From Nitratireductor mangrovi (GTDB lineage Bacteria; Pseudomonadota; Alphaproteobacteria; Rhizobiales; Rhizobiaceae), in the NCBI RefSeq assembly GCF_007922615.2, contig NZ_CP042301.2:1860001-1924000 (forward strand): a DNA stretch of 64,000 bases, in the 5' to 3' direction. The notes beneath the pieces are model-generated. The model did no database searches. It saw nothing but the letters and a program-made list of their open reading frames with translations, and was not told the origin of the DNA. The position numbers and the translations under genes were made by a program. Numbering within the stretch: position 1 is the stretch's first letter; every line of letters starts with the position of its first letter. Shown in pieces: positions 27,166 to 36,135 of the stretch.

Positions 27166-28218
27166 ATGTCGCAATCCGAAAAACTCTTGCGTTACGCGCT
27201 GGACGTGGTCACCGAGGGCCCCCGCGCCGCGGTGCCTCGTGCACAGATCATGCGGACCATCGGCCCGGAGGAATTCGCCGCCGAAAGCCTGCAGACCCGC
27301 GACGAGGTCAGGCCCTGGCTCGACAGCGAATCGGTGCAGGCGATCGGCCTCGGCGAAAAGATCACCGAGGGCCGCAAGCTCGAAACCCTGGCCCTGCGCG
27401 TCTATGTCGAACGGAAGCTGCCCGAGGCGGCGCTCGCCGCGCCGGTCCCCAAGGTGATGCACATTCCTGCGGTCGGCGACGTGGTCACCGACGTCGTCGA
27501 GATCGGCCGCATCGAGCCCGAAACCTACACCTCCCGCGCCCGCCCGATCATGCCCGGCTGCGGTCTCGGCCACCTGCGGGTCAATGTCGGCACCTTCGGC
27601 TGCGTCGTTCGCAAGCGCGATGGCGGGCCGGAGCGCTATGTGCTTTCCAACTCCCACGTGCTCGCCTGGTCAGGCCTGGCGACCGTCGGCGACGTCATCA
27701 TCCAGCCCGGCGCCTATGACGGTGGCGCGCAACCTGACGACATCGTCGCCCAGCTCAGCGATTTCGTTCCGTTCGACTACGCCGAAACCGGCGCTCCCAA
27801 TGTCGTCGACGCCGCGATCGCCCGCATCCTCTTGTCCGAAGCCGACACCCGCCGCGAACTGCGTATCCTCGAGGTCGCGCCGCAAGGGGTGTCCACCCGG
27901 CTGAGGCGCGGCATGAAGGTGCACAAGGTCGGGCGCACCACCGATCACACCTGGGGCGAGATCCTCGACCTCGATGCGCGCCCGGTGATCTCGTACCAGA
28001 ACCCGGCCAATCCCGACGACCGCTACGACAAGGTGCCGGTCCGCTTCCGCGACCAGGTGCTGTGCACGCGCTATACCGCCGGCGGCGACAGCGGCTCGAT
28101 CGTTCTCAGCGAATACGACAACGCCGTCGGCCTCCATTTCGCCGGGTCGCCATCGTCCAGCCTGTTCAACAAGATCGAAAACGTGTTCGATGCCCTCGAC
28201 ATCGAACTCGACCTCTGA
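27166..28218 (+). CDS. Trypsin-like serine protease with N-terminal accessory domain
   Basis: A 350-residue protein with no signal peptide or membrane segment, so probably cytoplasmic. Residues about 55-116 form a small alpha/beta domain (AIGLGEKI, LALRVYVERKLP, VVTDVVEIG). The C-terminal part is a chymotrypsin-fold protease with a complete triad at expected spacing: His164 in SNSHVLA, Asp215 in VVDAAIA, Ser309 in GGDSGS. ATG at 27166 follows GGGAGG. The next gene, 11 bases downstream, encodes a protein made almost only of a domain like residues 55-116, and a membrane protein follows. I infer that the small protein competes with or regulates the protease. Confidence 0.85.
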   Translation: MSQSEKLLRYALDVVTEGPRAAVPRAQIMRTIGPEEFAAESLQTRDEVRPWLDSESVQAIGLGEKITEGRKLETLALRVYVERKLPEAALAAPVPKVMHIPAVGDVVTDVVEIGRIEPETYTSRARPIMPGCGLGHLRVNVGTFGCVVRKRDGGPERYVLSNSHVLAWSGLATVGDVIIQPGAYDGGAQPDDIVAQLSDFVPFDYAETGAPNVVDAAIARILLSEADTRRELRILEVAPQGVSTRLRRGMKVHKVGRTTDHTWGEILDLDARPVISYQNPANPDDRYDKVPVRFRDQVLCTRYTAGGDSGSIVLSEYDNAVGLHFAGSPSSSLFNKIENVFDALDIELDL

Positions 28219-28229
28219 CCGGCGGGTCA

Positions 28230-28508
28230 ATGCCAATGGACGAAGAACAAGTCGCCCGCGCTGCGCTCGAACGCTTCCACGACGAGCTGATGGCCAAGCA
28301 GAACGTGGTCGGAGCCGGCGTGCGCAAGCTGCCCGACCGCGGCGAGCTCGGCGTCGCCGTCTATGTCAGCCACAAGGTCGAAGCCGGCAAGCTCGACGCC
28401 GGGGATCTCATTCCCGACACCGTCACGGTCGAAATCGCCGGCAAGCCGCACACCGTGCGCCTCAAGGTGATCGACGTCGGCGGCCCTTTCGAGGCGGAAG
28501 AACTCTAG
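28230..28508 (+). CDS. Small protein resembling the protease N-terminal domain
   Basis: This 92-residue cytosolic protein has residues 25-86 (NVVGAGVRK, ELGVAVYVSHKVEAGKL, VRLKVIDVGG) that align by eye with residues 55-116 of the upstream protease, sharing the V-x-G-x-G, VYV-x-x-K and final V-I-D-V-G pattern. It has no protease part. It starts 11 bases after the protease stop. An in-frame ATG two codons downstream is an alternative start. The likely role is a regulator, inhibitor or adaptor of the protease; this is inferred only from domain sharing and adjacency. Confidence 0.78.
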   Translation: MPMDEEQVARAALERFHDELMAKQNVVGAGVRKLPDRGELGVAVYVSHKVEAGKLDAGDLIPDTVTVEIAGKPHTVRLKVIDVGGPFEAEEL

Positions 28509-28568
28509 CAAAAGCGGGCATCGCCATCCGCTGCGCAATACGGCGGCATATTGGAGGGAGGTGAAGTC

Positions 28569-29390
28569 GTGTCCATCGAACTGTCGGCCTTTACAGCAGC
28601 ATCATTGCTGTTTGCGGCATGCCTTTTGCTCTCGTTCGCCATTGCCTCGCGCGGGGTCAACATAACGCCAACCCTCGCCGCTGCATCGTTCGCGATTATC
28701 GCATTCTATCTGGTGCTGAGCGGCTCCGTTTCAGAGCTGACCGGCGGCGGTTTCTCGGTGAAGCTGAAACAGATCTCGTCGATCCAGCTGGAGGACCAGC
28801 TCATCGAGCATGGGGACATTGTCGGCACCGAAGCTCTCGGCAACGACTTGGAAGCCGAGGCCTTTTTCCAGCGCGCTCAGCGGGTCATCGCGATTGATGG
28901 CGAAGCCTGGAACGAGCTTCCCGACGGCGGCCGGCTCCGGAAGACGCAAATCATCGCCACGTCGATATATCAATCGCTGCTCAGCGGCGGCTTTCAGGGC
29001 CTGCTTGTCACCAACGGCAACCGCGAGCCTGTCGGCTTCTTTGAGGCTTCGTATTTTCTCGACCTTTTGCGTCTTCCGCTGGACAGAGCCGCCATACCGC
29101 TCAACGAAAGAGAGAACGTCCTTTCAGACGATGAGATCCTGTCCCGGCTGAAGGAGACCAACCTGTTCACATTGATGCGAAATCCGGTGGTCCGCGCCGA
29201 GCGCGAAGGCAACAAGGTCTGGGTCGAATACAGTGAGCCCGCTGTGACCATGTTCAGGCGCATAAGGGAAAACAATCTTGAATCGGTGATATTGGTCGAT
29301 TTCAGAGGCCAATATGTCGGCGCCGTGTCGCGGGACAAAGTCACCGCTCAAATATTGAGCGCGCTGCTGGATCCTCGCGCGGCCGAATAG
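28569..29390 (+). CDS. Membrane protein with two N-terminal TM helices and CBS-like C-terminus
   Basis: A 273-residue protein starting at GTG 28569, chosen because GGAGGGAGG lies about 9 bases upstream. Hydrophobic stretches at residues 8-26 and 34-52 form a TM hairpin. The cytosolic part contains segments like paired CBS motifs (GGFQGLLVTNGNREPVGFF and RIRENNLESVILVDFRGQYV followed by GAVSRDKV). CBS pairs bind adenine nucleotides. Its base composition looks less GC-rich than the neighbours, with more ATT, TTG and AAT codons, hinting at acquisition. It lies 60 bases after the small protease-related gene, so the three may form one unit. No named family is recognised. Confidence 0.75.
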   Translation: MSIELSAFTAASLLFAACLLLSFAIASRGVNITPTLAAASFAIIAFYLVLSGSVSELTGGGFSVKLKQISSIQLEDQLIEHGDIVGTEALGNDLEAEAFFQRAQRVIAIDGEAWNELPDGGRLRKTQIIATSIYQSLLSGGFQGLLVTNGNREPVGFFEASYFLDLLRLPLDRAAIPLNERENVLSDDEILSRLKETNLFTLMRNPVVRAEREGNKVWVEYSEPAVTMFRRIRENNLESVILVDFRGQYVGAVSRDKVTAQILSALLDPRAAE

Positions 29391-29482
29391 GCGGCTCGGC
29401 GACCAGCCTATCCCTGGCGATCACCCGCGCGCCCGCAACGCAGAAGGCGTCGGGACGCCCAAGTCGACGAACGTGGATCGCC

Positions 29483-29626
29483 GGAAGTCCGGTGACAATT
29501 CGCCCTGCCGGATGAGATGGCGCGGCAATCCGAGAACCGGAGCGGAGCGTACTTTTGGTACGTGAGCACCGGAAGCGCAGGAGAGTCGCGTCAGATCGCC
29601 GGCAGGGTAGAATTGAAGCGGACTTC

Positions 29627-29627
<1 letters not shown>
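29483..29627. repeat. 145-bp imperfect palindrome at the 3' end of ilvC (candidate dispersed intergenic repeat)
   Basis: The left arm 29483-29511 and the complement of the right arm 29599-29627 match at about 24 of 29 positions with one small shift (both contain GGAAGTCC, CAATTC and CCCTGCCGG). The centre is the hairpin CGTAC-TTTTG-GTACG at 29548-29562, and both symmetry axes fall at 29555. The right arm ends in the last base of the ilvC stop codon. The layout resembles the palindromic intergenic repeats (RIME-like) of rhizobial genomes; it may also end ilvC transcription. The rest of 29391-29482 shows nothing else. Confidence 0.7.
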
Positions 29628-30664
<1,037 letters not shown>

Positions 30665-31321
30665 TTATGCGTTGTGGTCGGGGTTGTTCGTGTTTCCGTA
30701 GAGGACGAGGAACTGCCGCACGGCCCGCTCCGCGTCCGCCCTGATGTCAGCCGCCGTCGGCTGCAGGCAGTCGCCGAGCAGCAGCCTGATCTGCACGTCT
30801 CGGCCCACGAGACCGAAAAAGGTTCGGAACGCCGTCTCGGTGTCGTCAAACGCCAGCAGTCCGGTCGCCCGGCCCGCCTCCAGCAGCGGCTTCAGCCGCT
30901 CGCCGATCGCAAAGCGGCCATTGGCCAGCACGATACGTCCGAGATTGCTTCTGCCCGAGCCGGCATGCGAGACCGCGACCCGGTTGAGAGCGATCGAGGT
31001 CTTCGATGAGATCACCGTCAGCCAGTTGGCCGCGAAGGCTTCCAGGCTCTCGGTCAGCGCCGCCGCGTCGAGATGCTGGCGATCGTAATTGCCCGCCCTC
31101 ACCTTGGCGGCCTGCCATCGCACCGTCGCGGTCAGCAGGCCGTCGCGGTCGCCGAACCATTTGTAGAGCGTTTCCTTGGAGCAGCTCGCCCGCCGCGCCA
31201 CCGCGCTCATGGTCAGCGCGTCACGCCCTTCCACCAGCAGCGCCAGCACCGCGTCGAGCACCTCGCCCTGTCGCTGTGTCCAGCTCTCCTCGCTGGCGAT
31301 GTTTTCGGCTTGCACGCCCAA
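30665..31321 (-). CDS. TetR/AcrR family transcriptional regulator
   Basis: A 218-residue protein with an N-terminal TetR helix-turn-helix (TMSAVARRASCSKETLYKWF, residues about 37-58) and an all-helical ligand domain. It is immediately upstream of ilvC in the same orientation. A perfect inverted repeat, ACCGTA-CGT-TACGGT, centred 32 bases before its start, is the likely autoregulatory operator. Through cotranscription it could also tie ilvC expression to its ligand. Effector unknown. Confidence 0.88.
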   Translation of the reverse strand: MGVQAENIASEESWTQRQGEVLDAVLALLVEGRDALTMSAVARRASCSKETLYKWFGDRDGLLTATVRWQAAKVRAGNYDRQHLDAAALTESLEAFAANWLTVISSKTSIALNRVAVSHAGSGRSNLGRIVLANGRFAIGERLKPLLEAGRATGLLAFDDTETAFRTFFGLVGRDVQIRLLLGDCLQPTAADIRADAERAVRQFLVLYGNTNNPDHNA

Positions 31322-31345
31322 TACCGCTTGCCCGTTCCGTTCCGT

Positions 31346-31360
31346 ACCGTACGTTACGGT
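31346..31360. promoter_or_regulatory. Operator-like inverted repeat upstream of the TetR gene
   Basis: ACCGTA (31346-31351), a 3-base spacer and TACGGT (31355-31360) form a perfect inverted repeat in the 93-base gap before the TetR start at 31321. Size and symmetry suit a TetR-family dimer. Confidence 0.6.
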
Positions 31361-31414
31361 TCGGCTACATGCCGCATACTGTCGGCGGATGCAAGGCCGC
31401 GCGGGCAGGATTTC

Positions 31415-32671
31415 TCAGCGCTTCGCCGCCACCGACTGTTCCACGGGCCGCAGTGGAGGAAGCTGCCAGTCGCCCTCCACCATGCCCAGTGGCCCGAACG
31501 GATCGACAAGCGTGCCCGACACCATGCCGGCGAGAAGATGCGGTGCTGGCGGGACTTTCGCCACCGTCGCCACCAGCCGGTCGCGAATGAAAGGCAGCAG
31601 TGCCGAATCCGACTGGTAGAACGGTGTGAAGGCCCACGACAGCAGCTGGAAGAGACGCACATGCCAGCGCCGCATGCGGCAATAGGCGGCGAGCGCGTCG
31701 GGCAGCTCTTCATGGCTTTCCAGCGCCCGGGCCAGCGCCGCCGCGTCGAGGAGCGCCATGTTGGCGCCCTGCCCCAGCTGCGGGCTGGTCGAATGCGCGG
31801 CATCGCCGATCACCGCCAATCCGCGGCCGGCCGGCGTTTTCAGCGTATGATGGCCGTAGCGCGCCAGCGTCAGCTGGTCGAAGCTTTCGATCTGGTCCAG
31901 ATAGGCCTCGGTCTGCGGCCAGTAGTCGGCGACGCGCTCCTTCCAGACGTCGAGCCCCGCCGCGTGTAGGGCCTCGACCGCCTCCGGCTTGAGGCTCCAG
32001 AAGAAAGCCGCCTGTTCGCGATTTCCCGCCGACTGCCGCCCGATCGGCATCACGCCGATCATCACGCTTGCCCTGTCGTAGCGTTGCACCAGCGCATGCG
32101 GATCGAACCCGTCCGGTTTCCACGACAGCGACGCCCATAGAGCGCCATAGGCGAGAGGCTTCGGCTCCGACGGGTCGCGTGCGAAGCGTTTGAGCCGTGA
32201 GCGGGCCCCGCTGGCGTCGACCACGAGGTCGAACGGCCCGAGCCGGCGCCCGTCGGTGCATATCAGTCGCGGCCGGTCGCCTTCCTCCAGCGCCTCGATC
32301 TCGGTTCCGGTCTCGACCGCGATTCCAGCCGCCTGCACGGCGTCGTGGAGCACGTCGAACAGTGCGGCGCGATGAATACCGAGCCCGAAGCGGGCACGGT
32401 CATAGCGAACGTCGAGAACGGTGCGCCCGGAGCGCGCATCGGCGCCATAGAGCCGGTCGATGCGGCTGCCGCGCGCCAATATCGCCTCCAGAAGCCCGAG
32501 TCCGGACAGCACCGTCAGCCCGGTTGGCTGCAGCATCAGCCCGGAGCCGAGCGGCTGCGCCTGCTCGAAACGCTCGAAAATCGTCACCTTGTGCCCGGCC
32601 CGGCGCAGGACCAAAGCCGCGGCCAGCCCCGCCGGCCCCGCTCCCGCGACGGCGATCTCGAGCTGGCGCAA
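31415..32671 (-). CDS. FAD-dependent aromatic-type monooxygenase
   Basis: A 418-residue group A flavoprotein hydroxylase. It has the N-terminal dinucleotide motif VAGAGPAGLAAALVLRRAG, the DG-like motif DASGARSRL and the GD motif VIGDAAHSTSPQLGQGAN, which binds the FAD ribityl chain. Such enzymes, like PHBH or salicylate hydroxylase, hydroxylate small aromatic substrates with NAD(P)H. It starts 3 bases after the stop of an HxlR regulator and is probably co-transcribed with it. Substrate unknown. Confidence 0.87.
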   Translation of the reverse strand: MRQLEIAVAGAGPAGLAAALVLRRAGHKVTIFERFEQAQPLGSGLMLQPTGLTVLSGLGLLEAILARGSRIDRLYGADARSGRTVLDVRYDRARFGLGIHRAALFDVLHDAVQAAGIAVETGTEIEALEEGDRPRLICTDGRRLGPFDLVVDASGARSRLKRFARDPSEPKPLAYGALWASLSWKPDGFDPHALVQRYDRASVMIGVMPIGRQSAGNREQAAFFWSLKPEAVEALHAAGLDVWKERVADYWPQTEAYLDQIESFDQLTLARYGHHTLKTPAGRGLAVIGDAAHSTSPQLGQGANMALLDAAALARALESHEELPDALAAYCRMRRWHVRLFQLLSWAFTPFYQSDSALLPFIRDRLVATVAKVPPAPHLLAGMVSGTLVDPFGPLGMVEGDWQLPPLRPVEQSVAAKR

Positions 32672-32674
32672 CGG

Positions 32675-33085
32675 TCAGGCTACGTCAGCATCGAAGCGCG
32701 CCCGCGCGGCTTTCACCACCTCGGCATTCGTCTCGGCCCAGTCGAGCAGATGCCGCAGCGAACCGAACATCGAGCGGCCAAGGTCTGTGAGGCTGTATTC
32801 GACGCTGGGCGGCTTGGTCGGAAATACCTCGCGGTGGACGTAGCCGTCGCGCTGCAGGTCGCGTAGCGTCTGGGTCAGCATGCGCTGCGAGATGTCAGGA
32901 ACGAGGCGGCGCAGTTCGCCGAAGCGGTAGGACTTTTCCGCCAGCGCCATCATCAGCAGCGACGACCAGCGGCTGAAGATGTTCTGCACCACGTTGCGCA
33001 CCGGACAGTTCTGCAGGCTCGCGCCATTGGAGGTCGCGCGGTAGACCGCGAGCTTGCCTTTCAGGCTGGAGGGCCGGGCATCCAT
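32675..33085 (-). CDS. HxlR/QorR-type transcriptional regulator
   Basis: A 136-residue winged-helix protein of the HxlR (MarR-like) family: LQNCPVRNV with a conserved Cys near residue 27, WSSLLMMAL, FGELRRLVPDISQRMLTQTL (DNA-recognition helix) and the wing VEYSLTDLG. In QorR-type members this Cys senses oxidants or quinones. It is divergent from a qorB-like gene 132 bases away, the same arrangement as E. coli ytfH-ytfG, and is followed by a flavin monooxygenase. I chose ATG at 33085, which gives a normal family length; the frame is open far upstream across qorB. Confidence 0.87.
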   Translation of the reverse strand: MDARPSSLKGKLAVYRATSNGASLQNCPVRNVVQNIFSRWSSLLMMALAEKSYRFGELRRLVPDISQRMLTQTLRDLQRDGYVHREVFPTKPPSVEYSLTDLGRSMFGSLRHLLDWAETNAEVVKAARARFDADVA

Positions 33086-33162
33086 GTTGGTTCCTTCCGC
33101 GTAACCAGGTCCCGAAAAACTGCCTTCTTTACAGTCGTCGGTCAATTCCCGATCTAGCGTTA

Positions 33163-33177
33163 GTCTCTTTTTGAGAC
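33163..33177. promoter_or_regulatory. Operator-like inverted repeat between HxlR and qorB genes
   Basis: GTCTC-N5-GAGAC (33163-33177) lies in the divergent intergenic region. A second, wider inverted pair, CTTCTTT near 33124 and AAAGAAG near 33202, flanks it. Either could bind the HxlR-type regulator. Confidence 0.4.
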
Positions 33178-33217
33178 CAGCCATTCTCCCGACACGCACA
33201 AAGAAGGAAGTGTCCGA

Positions 33218-34105
33218 ATGACCGCAACCATCCTCGTCACGGGCGCCTCGGGCCAGCTCGGCGGCGCCGTCCTTCGCCACCTGCTCGCCTCGCAAGGCGT
33301 CGCGCCAGACAATATCATAGCGGTTACCCGTGACCCTTCCAGGCTTGCCGACCTCGCCGCCAGGGGCGTCACGGTCCGCGCCGGCGACTTCAATGATGGA
33401 CCGGGACTTGTCGAAGCCTTCGCGGGCGCGGAAAAGATCCTGATCATTTCCGGGGCCGATGTCGGCCAGCGTCTTGCGCAGCACACGGCGGCGGTGGAAG
33501 CCGCGGTCAAGGCGGGCGCGAAGCGCCTCGCCTACACGTCGATGCCCAATCCCGAGCCGGGCAACAGCGTCATCTTTGCGCCCGAGCACCACGGCACCGA
33601 GGAGGCAATCAAGGCGACCGGCCTGCCCTACACCCTCTTCCGCAACGGCTGGTATCAGGAAAACCTCTTGATGAGCCTGCCGCAGGCCGTTGCCTCCGGC
33701 CAGTGGTACACCTCCGCCGGCCAGGGTCGGGTGGCGCACGCCGCACGTGAAGACATCGCCGCCGCGATCGCGGCCGCGCTTGCCTCCGAGGAAGCGGAAA
33801 GCGTCATCTACACGCTCACCGGCCCCGAGGCGCTGACCACCGACGAGATCGCCGCGCGCGCGTCGAGGGCGCTGGGCAAAGCGCTGCAGGTCGTCCATGT
33901 GAGCGATGATCAGCTCGCCGGCGGCATGAAGGCAGCCGGCGTCCCTGAAGCCTATGTCCCGATGCTGGTGTCCTTCGAGACCAATACGCGCGAAGGCGGC
34001 ATCGACCTCGTCACCGACGATATCGAGAAGCTGACCGGCGTCAGGCCATCGGCGATCGAAGGCTTTTTCACGAGCCACGAGGCCGCGCTCGCCGGGAAAG
34101 CGTAG
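33218..34105 (+). CDS. qorB: NAD(P)H:quinone oxidoreductase, QorB/NmrA-like
   Basis: A 295-residue atypical SDR with the N-terminal NAD(P)-binding TGASGQLGGAV, AVTRDPSR, a segment like E. coli YtfG (EKILIISGADVGQR, LFRNGWYQEN) and no classical YxxxK site. E. coli QorB reduces quinones with NADPH. It is divergent from the HxlR-type regulator, as ytfG is from ytfH, which supports the name. Expected role: two-electron reduction of quinones during oxidative or electrophile stress. Confidence 0.87.
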   Translation: MTATILVTGASGQLGGAVLRHLLASQGVAPDNIIAVTRDPSRLADLAARGVTVRAGDFNDGPGLVEAFAGAEKILIISGADVGQRLAQHTAAVEAAVKAGAKRLAYTSMPNPEPGNSVIFAPEHHGTEEAIKATGLPYTLFRNGWYQENLLMSLPQAVASGQWYTSAGQGRVAHAAREDIAAAIAAALASEEAESVIYTLTGPEALTTDEIAARASRALGKALQVVHVSDDQLAGGMKAAGVPEAYVPMLVSFETNTREGGIDLVTDDIEKLTGVRPSAIEGFFTSHEAALAGKA

Positions 34106-34111
34106 GCTACG

Positions 34112-34672
34112 CTACCGCCCGCATTGCCGCATCTGGCTGGCGTAATCGTTGGCCATCGTCGCGGCCTTGCGGGCGGAGTTCTGCATGCCGGCATTGCCGC
34201 GCCACACGCCGCGCGCATAGCCCGCCTGCCCCGCATAATAGGCGAGGTAGAGGTTGTAGGCGTCGTTGAGCGCGATGCCGTTCTTGCGGTGGCTGTTGTA
34301 GTGGTACCAGCCGACAAACTGGATCGCGTCGGCGAAATCGGTCCGGCTCGCCCGCCAGCGCCCGGTTTCGCGCTTGTAGCCCTGCCAGGTGCCGTCAAGC
34401 GCCTGCGAATAGCCATAGGCGGTCGACTTGCGTTTCCACGGAATGACGCCGAGCAGCTTCTCGCGCGGCGGTCGGGCGTCGGAATCGAAACCGGATTCGA
34501 TGCGGATGGTCGCCATCAGGATCGACGCCGGCACGCCATATTCGCGTTCAGTGCTCTTGGCTGCGCTGTACCAGCTGCCGAACCAGCCGTCCTTCTGGTC
34601 GAAGACGGCGCAGACATTGTTGATGCCGCGCGGCTGGGTGGACCCGCAGCCGGCGAGCACTGTCAGAAGCAA
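34112..34672 (-). CDS. Lytic transglycosylase SLT domain lipoprotein
   Basis: The protein has a Cys lipobox (VLAGC) at its N-terminus and an SLT-like lysozyme-fold core with IRIESGFDSDA (catalytic Glu), YGYSQALDGTW and the later AYYAGQAGYARG. It should cleave peptidoglycan glycosidic bonds from a membrane-anchored position. The only standard start is TTG at 34672, which leaves almost no signal peptide. Reading on upstream, an ATT at 34693 gives a textbook lipoprotein leader (basic residue, then VATILLLTVLAGC) with GGGG about 7 bases before it, so the real start may be ATT or the ATG may have been lost. The gene ends 6 bases from the convergent qorB gene. Confidence 0.82.
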   Translation of the reverse strand: MLLTVLAGCGSTQPRGINNVCAVFDQKDGWFGSWYSAAKSTEREYGVPASILMATIRIESGFDSDARPPREKLLGVIPWKRKSTAYGYSQALDGTWQGYKRETGRWRASRTDFADAIQFVGWYHYNSHRKNGIALNDAYNLYLAYYAGQAGYARGVWRGNAGMQNSARKAATMANDYASQMRQCGR

Positions 34673-34776
34673 TATGGTGGCGACGGTACGAATGACGAGA
34701 CCCCGTGCGTTGCCGGCGATCTAATCGCTAAAATCCTAATAATATCTGACTCAGTCGCGCGACCGGCGCGCTTGCA

Positions 34777-35523
34777 TCATCCCTGGCAGGCCGCAATGAA
34801 GCGTCGCACGCTCCCGGCCATGCCATGTTCGAGCGCGTCGGCCGTCAGACCGTGGCCGATCGACACCTCGAGCAGGTGCGGGATGGCGCGGGCCAGGCCC
34901 GGCAGGTTGGCGACTGTCAGGTCGTGGCCGGCATTGACGCCGAGCCCCGCCCGATGGGCAAGCAGCGCGGTTTTTTCAAGCTTTTCCAGCTCTTTCGCCG
35001 CTTTTGCTGAATCGTCGTGGCAGGCGCCATAAGGCCCGGTGTAAAACTCCACCCGGTCAGCACCTGTCGACTTTGCGGCCGCGATCTGCACCTCCGAAGC
35101 GTCCGGGTCGCAGAACAGCGACACACGCGCGCCGTTCTTCTTCAGCCGCGCCACGATCGCCCGCAGGATGTCGGCATTGGCCACGAAATCCCAGCCATGA
35201 TCCGATGTCGGCTGTTCGGGATCGTCCGGCACCAGCGTCACCTGCTCCGGCTCGGCCCGCTGCACGAGGTCGAGGAAATCCTGCGTGGGATAACCTTCGA
35301 TGTTGAACTCCCGGTCGGGAAATTCGTCATCGATCAGCGCCCGGATTTCCGGCACGTCGGTGAAGCGGATATGGCGCTGGTCCGGCCGCGGGTGCACCGT
35401 CAGCCCGCCGGCGCCGGCGGCAAGCGCGATGCGGCCCAGTCCGGTCACGCTCGGCCACGGCAGATCGCGCCGGTTCCTGAGCATGGCGATGGCGTTGAGG
35501 TTGACGGAGAGCTTCGCGGGCAT
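34777..35523 (-). CDS. pdxJ: Pyridoxine 5'-phosphate synthase
   Basis: A 248-residue TIM-barrel enzyme with the family landmarks [27 protein letters not shown] (His and Arg of the phosphate site), FNIEGYPT (catalytic Glu), VTLVPD and a C-terminal [12 protein letters not shown]. It condenses 3-amino-2-oxopropyl phosphate with deoxyxylulose 5-phosphate in vitamin B6 synthesis. It stands alone here, transcribed away from the SpoIIAA-like gene. Confidence 0.96.
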   Translation of the reverse strand: MPAKLSVNLNAIAMLRNRRDLPWPSVTGLGRIALAAGAGGLTVHPRPDQRHIRFTDVPEIRALIDDEFPDREFNIEGYPTQDFLDLVQRAEPEQVTLVPDDPEQPTSDHGWDFVANADILRAIVARLKKNGARVSLFCDPDASEVQIAAAKSTGADRVEFYTGPYGACHDDSAKAAKELEKLEKTALLAHRAGLGVNAGHDLTVANLPGLARAIPHLLEVSIGHGLTADALEHGMAGSVRRFIAACQG

Positions 35524-35641
35524 GGCTTCGACCTGTTGCGCCTGTTGTCGGCCGGGTGATGTATAGTGGCGTGGTCGGGAACGGACAGGACCAGAAACCG
35601 TTCACGGAATGGACAGACCGCGGCAGATGCGAGGACCAGCA

Positions 35642-36040
35642 ATGCTTGTCAACGAGAACCCTCCAAACATCAAGCGCATCGAAACAGATCGCCCTGACGC
35701 CTACGCGTTCGAGATCACCGGGCACATCACCGCCCCCGACATCGAGAACATGTATGGCCTGCTGGAAGGCGCCTATGCCGTCCACGACAAGATCGACCTT
35801 CTGGTCGTCATCCACGACTACGAGGGCTTCGACTGGAGCGCGGCCTTCAAGGAATCGACCATGGTCGGCAAGACTCACGCGCTCAAGCACATCCGCAAAT
35901 ACGCCGTCATTGGCGGCCCGGGCTGGATGCGGCCGGTGATCGGCTTCTTCAAGCCGTTCTTCTCGCTCGAGATGAAGCATTTCGAGGCTGACGAGGAAGA
36001 AGCGGCGTGGAAATGGCTCGGCGCGTCGCGCGCCGGCTAG
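35642..36040 (+). CDS. SpoIIAA-like (STAS/SEC14-type) small protein
   Basis: A 132-residue cytosolic protein with the SpoIIAA-like pattern: ITAPDIENMYGLLEGA, KIDLLVVIHDYEGFDW, VGKTHALKHI, YAVIGGPGWMR and a final FFSLEMKHFEADEEEAAWKW. This family is widespread in proteobacteria with no firmly assigned role. Start ATG at 35642 follows GCGAGGACC; an earlier in-frame start at 35609 is possible. The 118 bases before it separate it from divergent pdxJ and show only a GAACGG/CCGTTC inverted pair. Confidence 0.8.
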   Translation: MLVNENPPNIKRIETDRPDAYAFEITGHITAPDIENMYGLLEGAYAVHDKIDLLVVIHDYEGFDWSAAFKESTMVGKTHALKHIRKYAVIGGPGWMRPVIGFFKPFFSLEMKHFEADEEEAAWKWLGASRAG

Positions 36041-36135
36041 ACAGCTCTGCCCGGTCTGCCAACGCCGAGGTGATTTGACCGTGATCGCATGCGTGGCCGA
36101 AGATTGCCGCGCACTGTGACAGGTTGGAGAAGCGA

